7,349 bases of DNA. Source: an uncultured Pseudomonadota bacterium. GTDB lineage: Bacteria; Bdellovibrionota_B; Oligoflexia; Oligoflexales; Bog-1112. A program made the position numbers and the translations under genes. The stretch covers positions 1 through 7,349 of the forward strand of contig CALBMD010000298.1 in assembly GCA_937896265.1 (NCBI GenBank), in the 5' to 3' direction. The notes under the pieces were generated by a model. That model was given only the letters and a program-made list of their open reading frames with translations, was not told the DNA's origin and did no database searches. This document shows positions 1 through 5,034 of this stretch, one piece after another. Position 1 is the first letter of the stretch. Every line of letters begins with the position of its first letter.

Positions 1-147
1 CGCGCAGCTCTCCAGAACACCGTCTTATGCCAGGCTGCTATTACAAATTAGCTCTCTTAAAAACTTGCTAGAAACTTTCTTGCTGCCAAAGTAACGAAAG
101 TCAGCAACGAGACAGTACATTAGGGACGGGGGCGCTCACGACTATTT
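1..147. other. left-edge stretch with no supported gene
   Basis: This is the region downstream of gmd up to the window edge. No frame gives a recognisable protein. On the plus strand one frame is open from the edge to a TAA at 92-94 (30 codons), which could be the C-terminal tail of a gene converging on gmd. On the minus strand an ATG at 120 opens a 31-codon frame ending at 25. Neither has a recognisable motif, and the plus-strand frame would have its start outside the window. No hairpin followed by a T-run is visible after the gmd stop, so gmd may be co-transcribed with a gene further left. Confidence 0.3.
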
Positions 148-1179
148 TTAGGTATTGCTATCTCGCTGTACTCGACGCAGATCTGCTTCCATCATCATCT
201 CAACAAGTTGTCCAAAATCAACTTTTGGCTGCCACCCTAATTGGGTGCGTGCTTTCGTCGCATCACCAAGCAAAAGATCAACTTCAGCTGGACGGAAAAA
301 CTCATTTGAAACCTCGACAAGACATTTTCCTGTCTTTTTATCATAGCCTTTCTGATCAATACCCTCACCTTCCCAAACAAGGTCGATATTAATAACCTTA
401 AAACTCTTCTCAACAAAAGTTTCAACCATAAAGGTATTGCCTGTTGCCAAAACAAAGTCATCAGGAACATCAGCCTGCAGCATGCGCCACATCCCCTCAA
501 CATAGTCTTGAGCAAAGCCCCAATCCCGCTTAGCTTTTAGGTTGCCTAGAACGAGCTTTTCATCCAAGCCATGATGCATACGCGATACTGTTGAAGTAAT
601 TTTTCGCGACACAAACTCAAGGCCTCTAAGTGGCGACTCGTGATTAAATAAGATACCTGAGGTACAAAACATATCATAGGATTCACGATAGTTAACTGTG
701 ATCCAATGGCCAAAAAGCTTAGCTACACCATAAGCACTTCGAGGATAAAAAGGTGTCTTCTCACTTTGCGGCGACTCTATAACTTTCCCAAACATTTCAC
801 TTGTCGAAGCTTGATAAAAACGAGCACCTGGACACTCTTGACGCATCGCTTCCAAGAGACGAAGAACACCGATACCATCAACTTCAGAGGTCAAAATAGG
901 CTGTGTAAAGGAGGTTGTTACAAAGCTTTGAGCACCTAAATTATATATTTCATCTGGCTTATACTTCCTAAGCACTTCAATGATATTAGTAAGCTCCAAA
1001 AGATCCATGTAGTGAAATTCAATTTTATCATTAATATTTAACTCGCGAAGGCGCCAATTAATATAATCTGAGCTTCTTCGATCAGCCCCGATAACACGAT
1101 AGCCCTTATCTAGGAGCAGTTTGGCTAGATATGCGCCGTCTTGTCCCCTAATACCAGTAACTAAAGCTGTTTTTTTCAT
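148..1179 (-). CDS. gmd: GDP-mannose 4,6-dehydratase
   Basis: This cytosolic NADP-dependent SDR-family enzyme converts GDP-D-mannose to GDP-4-keto-6-deoxy-D-mannose, the precursor of GDP-D-rhamnose, GDP-L-fucose and related sugars for surface glycans. Seen in the 343-residue product: an N-terminal Rossmann motif TGIRGQDG (residues 8-15), the RRSS cofactor segment (34-37), a catalytic STSE (125-128), YxxxK (Y150, K154), the substrate loop NHESPLRG (179-186) and FFRPAEVD near the C-terminus. Length and motifs fit the family well. The SPLRG loop and the ending EADLRRV resemble the Pseudomonas aeruginosa type as I recall it, in which the product feeds D-rhamnose. I chose the ATG at 1179 because AAAGGA lies 9 nt upstream. 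A TTG two codons earlier (1185) would be only 3 nt from that site. The gene lies 13 bp after the glycosyltransferase stop and is almost certainly in the same transcript. No partner reductase or epimerase is visible, so the final sugar is unknown. Confidence 0.96.
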   Translation of the reverse strand: MKKTALVTGIRGQDGAYLAKLLLDKGYRVIGADRRSSDYINWRLRELNINDKIEFHYMDLLELTNIIEVLRKYKPDEIYNLGAQSFVTTSFTQPILTSEVDGIGVLRLLEAMRQECPGARFYQASTSEMFGKVIESPQSEKTPFYPRSAYGVAKLFGHWITVNYRESYDMFCTSGILFNHESPLRGLEFVSRKITSTVSRMHHGLDEKLVLGNLKAKRDWGFAQDYVEGMWRMLQADVPDDFVLATGNTFMVETFVEKSFKVINIDLVWEGEGIDQKGYDKKTGKCLVEVSNEFFRPAEVDLLLGDATKARTQLGWQPKVDFGQLVEMMMEADLRRVQRDSNT

Positions 1180-1188
1180 TGCCAAAAA

Positions 1189-1194
1189 TCCTTT
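1189..1194 (-). promoter_or_regulatory. ribosome binding site of gmd, deciding its start
   Basis: AAAGGA on the minus strand sits 9 nt before the ATG at 1179. It overlaps the TAA stop (1195-1193) of the glycosyltransferase gene, so ribosomes finishing that gene end on the gmd initiation region. This favours the ATG over the upstream TTG and suggests translational coupling. Confidence 0.65.
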
Positions 1195-2323
1195 ATTTAA
1201 TTCTGTTATCTACGAGAGCTTCTAATTCTATTGTTTTGCTTAGAAAACGGTCGAAATGCTCTTTAATAGCAGGCCAAGCAAAGGCCTGAGCTCTCTCCGA
1301 CGCACACTTTCCCAGCCTGACTCGCTCTAAATCATTTTGGATGACATCTCTTAGCACCTCCATAGCTTGAATTGGGTGATGCTTGTCAATTAAGATACCA
1401 CCATGCTGGAGAGTCTCCGCAACACCAGGCGCCTTATGAGCAACCACCGGCAAACCAAAGGTCATGGCTTCCACTAAGGGGATACCAAAACCTTCATGGT
1501 CACTAAGAGATAAAAAAAGGTCTGCTGAGCGATAGTATGCTGCTAAAACTTCATCGCTAACTCCCCCTGAAAAGTGCACATCCTTTTCAAAGTCCGATTT
1601 ATTCTTAGGTAAAAAGGAGATTGATAAACCTAAATCTTTTGCTAAGTGCATCAGCCGCGTTTCACAAAAGCCCTGATGATAGCCCCCAACATACCATAGC
1701 TTTGCTGCTGGATCGACAAAGTCTCGACATAATTTCAAATAAAGGAGTAAGTCTTGAGGAGATTTGTTTGGAACACCACGACCAACAAAAAGAATCTTTG
1801 TACCTTTGACTGAATTTAAAGCCTGAGTAGTAGTCGAGCAAGGCTTAAGCCCAACAAGGGTTTCGTATTGGCGAACTATAGGCATTACAAGAGAAGGGCG
1901 TGTACCAATTTGCTCAAAATCAGATGCATTAAAGTGCGAGACACTACATATGAGATTACTCATTGTGTTAACAAGGCCAATTTGATTTCGACCCTCTAAA
2001 CAACGGTAATAAGCATCTTGGAAAAAATCGCTGACAAAAAAATGCTCTGGAGTAATATTATGGTATCTAGTAATTTTGAACGCAGGCACATCCCACAAGT
2101 AGTATGGCACTCTAGAGCCGATAGAAAAATGATAAATCAATATCTTTTTCTCAGGCAAAGAGAAATATTCTTCAAATTTTCTGGTGTGATGAGGGCTTGT
2201 GCTTTTCAGCGCAAAAATATCGCTAGTATAGCCTTGCTTTTGCAAAAGCTCTTGGATGTGCAAGGTATCTGTACCTACTCCATCATGAGCACTAAAGCTG
2301 GGCAAAATCTGATCGATTCGCAA
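1193..2323 (-). CDS. glycosyltransferase family 4 (GT-B fold)
   Basis: This is a probable cytoplasmic or membrane-associated retaining glycosyltransferase that moves a sugar from a nucleotide-sugar donor onto a growing surface polysaccharide. In the 376-residue product, MRIDQILPSF at the start is the typical first strand and loop of the acceptor half. YHNITP (87-92) follows in the same half. The donor half begins with ILFVGRGVPNKSPQDL (177-192), where R182 and K187 are in phosphate-contact positions. It continues with YYRSADLFLSLSDHEGFGIP, whose EGFGIPLVE carries the E-x7-E pair (E277, E285). No membrane segment is evident. The start is a TTG: a TAA lies in frame two codons upstream, and the family N-terminus aligns exactly from this codon. 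Its neighbour gmd supports a GDP-deoxymannose-type donor (for example D-rhamnose), but donor and acceptor cannot be read from the sequence. Confidence 0.92.
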   Translation of the reverse strand: MRIDQILPSFSAHDGVGTDTLHIQELLQKQGYTSDIFALKSTSPHHTRKFEEYFSLPEKKILIYHFSIGSRVPYYLWDVPAFKITRYHNITPEHFFVSDFFQDAYYRCLEGRNQIGLVNTMSNLICSVSHFNASDFEQIGTRPSLVMPIVRQYETLVGLKPCSTTTQALNSVKGTKILFVGRGVPNKSPQDLLLYLKLCRDFVDPAAKLWYVGGYHQGFCETRLMHLAKDLGLSISFLPKNKSDFEKDVHFSGGVSDEVLAAYYRSADLFLSLSDHEGFGIPLVEAMTFGLPVVAHKAPGVAETLQHGGILIDKHHPIQAMEVLRDVIQNDLERVRLGKCASERAQAFAWPAIKEHFDRFLSKTIELEALVDNRIK

Positions 2324-2333
2324 TCGTTAAACG

Positions 2334-2337
2334 CCTT
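2334..2337 (-). promoter_or_regulatory. weak ribosome binding site before the TTG start of the glycosyltransferase
   Basis: AAGG on the minus strand lies 10 nt before the TTG at 2323. It is a short Shine-Dalgarno match combined with a rare start codon, so initiation is probably inefficient and expression of this gene low. Confidence 0.35.
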
Positions 2338-2369
2338 GAAAATAAGTTCAAATCTCTAGACTTGGAGTT

Positions 2370-2389
2370 TAAGCTAATTGCATAGCTTA
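2370..2389. repeat. perfect 7-bp inverted repeat in the gap before the glycosyltransferase gene
   Basis: TAAGCTA (2370-2376) and TAGCTTA (2383-2389) are perfect inverted arms around the 6-nt spacer ATTGCA. The palindrome CTAATTAG (2392-2399) lies just beyond. No T-run follows on either strand, so it does not look like an intrinsic terminator of the 393-codon gene. It may be an operator for the glycosyltransferase-gmd pair or an RNA hairpin in their leader. The arms are A/T-rich and short, so chance is possible. Confidence 0.4.
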
Positions 2390-2429
2390 GCCTAATTAGA
2401 GAGGGCAGGCGACCAAAAAATAGTAGGTT

Positions 2430-3611
2430 TTATGAGGCAATATCAAAAGCACTAAGATAGCTAATTTGGCTAATAGCGCTCATGGCATCTATTTTGACAA
2501 AAGCCGGCTTTCTCCCGCGTTTAGTTGATTTAAGAAATTTTAGCACATCTTTACTGGACTTGCTTTGATCGTTGAGTTGAATCATTTTTAAAAGACTTTT
2601 GAACTTTAACTTGACGTTATCGTCAGCAAGCAGTGCTGATATGACAGTGCTTGTAACATTTATGCTGGCAAAACGTTGCAAGACGAGCACAACTTCTTTC
2701 GCTAACTCTCGATGACCAACTTCTGCAGCTACCCTAAAAAGAGCTGCCAAATGCTGAATAAAAACCTCACAATTAACTTTATAGGATCCTTTACTGTCTA
2801 AATGATCGGCAAGAATCTGAATGAAAAGAATAAAACGATCCGGCTTTTTCAACATATAGTATTTGAAAGTCTCATGCAGAATACGCTGGCATTGATTGTC
2901 AGCATTAAAAATATAGGGAAGATTTTGAACAAGGTACTGTAAAGCTACCCCCTCGCTTTTGCGATTAAAAAGTAGCAAAAAGAGATTATCTAAGACAGTG
3001 TGACCAAATCGGTTCATAACTCGGTTAAATGCTTTAGCAGACTTTACATTATGTACAGACATGTGACCAAAATAGTGAAGAAGGCTCATTCGGACGCTGC
3101 TTAAGTTATTGTTCGCTATGGAGAGCAAATAGGTAGCAATAAAATCTAATAAGCTTGCTTTTTCCTCTTCCTGGCCTTCACTTTGTTCTAAAAGCACTCC
3201 CATTTGACAGACAATACCAACGCCTGTAGAGAACATCTCTAAGTCATGGTTTGAATCAGTGACATCTCCCGCTAAGGCAATTTCAATAAAAGTCTTCCAA
3301 GAAGCTTCACGATGTTCTTCTTTGAGCATCCTTTGAATAAAAGAGGAAACACTTTCTTCGTCAAGCAAATTGACGATCCAAACAAGAAAACTTTCAACTG
3401 TAATCTCACAGAAAGCTCGGTCATGGATATTTTCGCAAACCGTCTTAGCAAAGTAGGCGCTAATCTCTCGTTGTTGCATTAACGAAAGATTTTTCTTCAT
3501 TATCTTCATATCCTTCCATTGCAAAAGGATACCTTGATCGATTAAATACTGTATCCCCTCTAAGGAATCGATTTCTCTCCACGATCTTGTTTCTTCTTCC
3601 ATTGTGTTCAT
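2430..3611 (-). CDS. uncharacterised all-alpha (solenoid-like) protein with basic RGRKP tail
   Basis: I do not recognise a family for this 393-residue product. It has no signal peptide and no convincing membrane span, so it is probably cytoplasmic. It reads as a run of amphipathic helices of 15-25 residues, for example around 50-100, 150-185, 205-235, 255-275, 283-315 and 322-345, which resembles a HEAT/ARM-type or TPR-type scaffold. No catalytic motif stands out. An acidic stretch lies at about 142-151. The last 50 residues change character: a Lys/Ser-rich segment (about 349-364) leads into KRGRKPAF (364-371), a basic patch like an AT-hook but not the canonical RGRP. The start at 3611 is supported by GAGGGG 9 nt upstream; a second Met is at codon 4. 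It lies 32 bp after the GYF_2-PilZ gene and is probably co-transcribed with it, so it may be a partner or effector, but its function is unknown. Confidence 0.85.
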   Translation of the reverse strand: MNTMEEETRSWREIDSLEGIQYLIDQGILLQWKDMKIMKKNLSLMQQREISAYFAKTVCENIHDRAFCEITVESFLVWIVNLLDEESVSSFIQRMLKEEHREASWKTFIEIALAGDVTDSNHDLEMFSTGVGIVCQMGVLLEQSEGQEEEKASLLDFIATYLLSIANNNLSSVRMSLLHYFGHMSVHNVKSAKAFNRVMNRFGHTVLDNLFLLLFNRKSEGVALQYLVQNLPYIFNADNQCQRILHETFKYYMLKKPDRFILFIQILADHLDSKGSYKVNCEVFIQHLAALFRVAAEVGHRELAKEVVLVLQRFASINVTSTVISALLADDNVKLKFKSLLKMIQLNDQSKSSKDVLKFLKSTKRGRKPAFVKIDAMSAISQISYLSAFDIAS

Positions 3612-3643
3612 TTAAGCCCACCCCTCAAATCTAAGATGCTAAG

Positions 3644-4195
3644 CTAACTTGATTTCTGAAAAGCTGCAGTATTTGTCTGATCTACTAGCCATTGAATTTC
3701 AGCTGCAACTTTGTCATCTAGCCCATCAAATCGAAGTCCATAGCCAAGCGGCCCGCCCAGATCTTTGTTAAAACGCATGACAATGGCTTTCGCATTGAAA
3801 GAATTTGCTATCCCATGGATACGGCACGTGAGATGTAGCGTCTCACCTATCTTGAAAATATGATGCGAGGTTTCAATAAATACGCCCGTAGCGGATATAT
3901 TTACCCCTTTACCAATAAGTAAATCGCCATTGTTGTGAACAATGACCTGACCCTCGATAGTAGCTCGTGGCGCGCGATCAATAAACTGAACGTTTCTTGC
4001 TTGCTCCACATCAACGTCACTTTTAAGACCAAAGTCTGTTTGGCATTGCTCAAAAGCAACCCAATCTTTCCAGCCAACCTTGAATAAAAAAGCATCTTGA
4101 GCGATCATATTGTTAGAAAACATAACGCGGATCTGGTCTCGCGAGTAGGGCCCTGTTTGACGATTATTTTGAAAAAGGTACCAGATCTTTTCCAT
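3644..4195 (-). CDS. GYF_2-PilZ domain protein (putative c-di-GMP receptor)
   Basis: The 183-residue cytoplasmic protein has two domains. Residues 1-55 look like a GYF_2 (DUF4339) module: WYLFQNNRQTGPYSRDQIR with the conserved GPYS turn (15-18), then WKDW (42-45). This type of module is thought to mediate protein contacts. Residues about 72-175 form a PilZ domain: an arginine pair (R74, R77), NISATG (99-104) matching the [DN]xSxxG c-di-GMP signature, and GYGLRF (151-156) on the last strand. The usual RxxxR is replaced by R-x-x-R, so ligand binding is likely but unproven. AGGG lies 7 nt before the ATG. It is the first gene of the minus-strand group and faces a divergent exported HEAT protein. 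PilZ proteins commonly control motility or exopolysaccharide by binding c-di-GMP; which output applies here cannot be told. Confidence 0.9.
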   Translation of the reverse strand: MEKIWYLFQNNRQTGPYSRDQIRVMFSNNMIAQDAFLFKVGWKDWVAFEQCQTDFGLKSDVDVEQARNVQFIDRAPRATIEGQVIVHNNGDLLIGKGVNISATGVFIETSHHIFKIGETLHLTCRIHGIANSFNAKAIVMRFNKDLGGPLGYGLRFDGLDDKVAAEIQWLVDQTNTAAFQKSS

Positions 4196-4212
4196 GAGTG
4201 AACCCTATATGC

Positions 4213-4239
4213 GGCTTCTGTAATACCTTAGAAGAAGCC
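4213..4239. repeat. inverted repeat GGCTTCT/AGAAGCC between the divergent genes
   Basis: Arms at 4213-4219 and 4233-4239 are perfect over 7 bp with a 13-nt spacer. It covers the candidate -10 region of the minus-strand promoter. There is no following T-run. It could be an operator, or, in a plus-strand transcript, a hairpin that competes with the next inverted repeat because both use 4237-4239. Confidence 0.4.
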
Positions 4240-4248
4240 AATAGACAA
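4220..4248 (-). promoter_or_regulatory. candidate sigma-70 promoter for the GYF_2-PilZ gene
   Basis: On the minus strand TTGTCT (4248-4243, -35) and TATTAC (4225-4220, -10) are separated by 17 bp, each matching 4 of 6 consensus bases. Transcription would begin near 4213, about 18 nt before the ATG. The -35 element lies inside the longer inverted repeat at 4237-4268, so a protein bound there could control it. Confidence 0.4.
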
Positions 4249-4268
4249 AAACCACTGCGTCTATCGGC
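4237..4268. repeat. inverted repeat GCCAATAGAC/GTCTATCGGC
   Basis: Arms 4237-4246 and 4259-4268 pair at 9 of 10 positions (one A/C mismatch) around a 12-nt spacer. The right arm ends 26 nt before the preferred ATG of the HEAT-protein gene, and the left arm covers the candidate -35 of the opposite promoter. This position suits an operator for both directions or a hairpin in the HEAT-gene leader. Confidence 0.45.
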
Positions 4269-4294
4269 GCCATCTTGTGCGAGCTTTAGCAAGA

Positions 4295-4834
4295 ATGAAA
4301 TTTTCATTAATTTTCCTTATATTATCAATACCGTTTCTATTAAGCTCCTCTGGTTTTGCAAAGAGCTACCTCTTTAACCCTTTAAACCAACCAAATGCTC
4401 AAGATTGGCGCGTTTTTAGAAACGCCACTCCCACTGAACAACAAGCCATTTACAAAAGCTTTGAAGCGCAAGGTTTTCATTTTGAAAATTGGCACTGGGC
4501 TTGGAGGGTTGGTTTCTTACAAACCTGCCACTTGGATGGAGCGCTGAGCTGCTTAACCCTTATCTCGAAAGGCTTGAATGATGAGGCGGTTGTTGTCAGA
4601 GCAGAAGCAGCCACTCGCCTTGCGCAAGTAGCATCCCCCTCAGATTCGCAAGCTCTTGCACTTTTAACAAAAGCTTACCAAAATAAAAACAATTGGCGAG
4701 CGGGCCAACCTCTATTTATCCAATTTCGAATTCTTGATGCTATACGCAAATTTGATGACCCGACCGTGTCTGTTATCTTGAAACGGTTCGCAAACGACCA
4801 CCCTGTTATTGCCAACTATCTAAAAAGTCGCTAA
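4295..4834 (+). CDS. exported HEAT-repeat-like protein
   Basis: This 179-residue hypothetical protein is probably exported by Sec. The N-terminus MKFSLIFLILSIPF is a positive residue followed by a hydrophobic core, then SSSGFA, with likely signal peptidase I cleavage after A22. There is no lipobox cysteine, so it is not an obvious lipoprotein. The mature part begins with a polar, aromatic region (WHWAW, 66-70). Helical pairs typical of HEAT/PBS repeats follow: about 84-116 (containing DEAVVVRAEAATRLA), about 118-152 (containing FIQFRILDAIRKF), and a partial third ending in VIANYLKSR. C78 and C86 could form a disulfide in the periplasm. I preferred this ATG because it gives a clean signal peptide; an in-frame GTG at 4277 would add six residues and has no Shine-Dalgarno site. 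It is transcribed divergently from the GYF_2-PilZ gene. HEAT repeats bind other proteins; no enzymatic role is visible. Confidence 0.8.
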   Translation: MKFSLIFLILSIPFLLSSSGFAKSYLFNPLNQPNAQDWRVFRNATPTEQQAIYKSFEAQGFHFENWHWAWRVGFLQTCHLDGALSCLTLISKGLNDEAVVVRAEAATRLAQVASPSDSQALALLTKAYQNKNNWRAGQPLFIQFRILDAIRKFDDPTVSVILKRFANDHPVIANYLKSR

Positions 4835-4875
4835 ATCTTGCAGGAAATAAACCACCTAATACTCCGCATTTGCTG

Positions 4876-4903
4876 TTGACCTTTCCAGAGATTCTTATAT
4901 TAT
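4876..4903 (+). promoter_or_regulatory. promoter of tRNA-Arg (and probably glyS)
   Basis: TTGACC (4876-4881) and TATTAT (4898-4903) are each 5 of 6 to the sigma-70 consensus with a 16-bp spacer. The predicted start is near 4910, only a few bases before the mature tRNA 5' end at 4914. The segment just after the -10 is CGCG (4904-4907), a GC-rich discriminator of the kind associated with stringent (ppGpp) control of stable RNA promoters in proteobacteria. The control itself is an inference. Confidence 0.65.
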
Positions 4904-4913
4904 CGCGAAACTG

Positions 4914-4990
4914 GGTCCCGTAGCTCAGCTGGATAGAGCAATGGATTTCTAATCCATCGGTCGCATGTTCGAATCATGCCGGGATCGCCA
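4914..4990 (+). tRNA. tRNA-Arg (anticodon UCU)
   Basis: A complete 77-nt cloverleaf can be drawn by hand. The acceptor stem is GGTCCCG (4914-4920) with CGGGATC (4980-4986), including one G-U pair, followed by discriminator G4987 and an encoded CCA (4988-4990). The D arm is GCTC/GAGC (4923-4926, 4936-4939). The anticodon stem is ATGGA/TCCAT with loop TTTCTAA and anticodon TCT at 4948-4950. The variable loop is 5 nt (4958-4962). The T stem is GCATG/CATGC around TTCGAAT. The UCU anticodon reads AGA and, by wobble or modification, AGG. The gene is 44 bp upstream of glyS with no terminator between. Confidence 0.97.
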
Positions 4991-5024
4991 TTCACCACCT
5001 AGCATTTTCCCCTAAGATAATAAC

Positions 5025-5028
5025 GGAG
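5025..5028 (+). promoter_or_regulatory. ribosome binding site deciding the TTG start of glyS
   Basis: GGAG lies 6 nt before the TTG at 5035, ideal spacing. The next in-frame Met (ATG at 5056, codon 8) has no Shine-Dalgarno sequence before it, so the TTG is the better start. Confidence 0.65.
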
Positions 5029-5034
5029 ATAGCC

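Noticed and set aside
2..94. Plus-strand frame open from the window edge to TAA at 92-94, possibly the C-terminus of a convergent gene
   Set aside because: Only 30 codons, with no recognisable motif and no start inside the window; an open frame of this length is expected by chance.
25..120. Minus-strand 31-codon frame starting at ATG 120, just downstream of gmd
   Set aside because: No convincing ribosome binding site, no homology I can recognise, and very short.
706..939. 77-codon plus-strand frame antisense to gmd
   Set aside because: Shadow of gmd; the conserved dehydratase motifs are on the other strand.
2018..2359. 113-codon plus-strand frame
   Set aside because: It lies antisense within and just beyond the glycosyltransferase gene, whose motifs are clear, and its translation resembles no protein.
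4196..4294. Riboswitch (for example a c-di-GMP riboswitch) in the divergent region
   Set aside because: The stems are short, no conserved c-di-GMP-I or -II core sequence is recognisable, and the region is too small for a typical aptamer plus platform.
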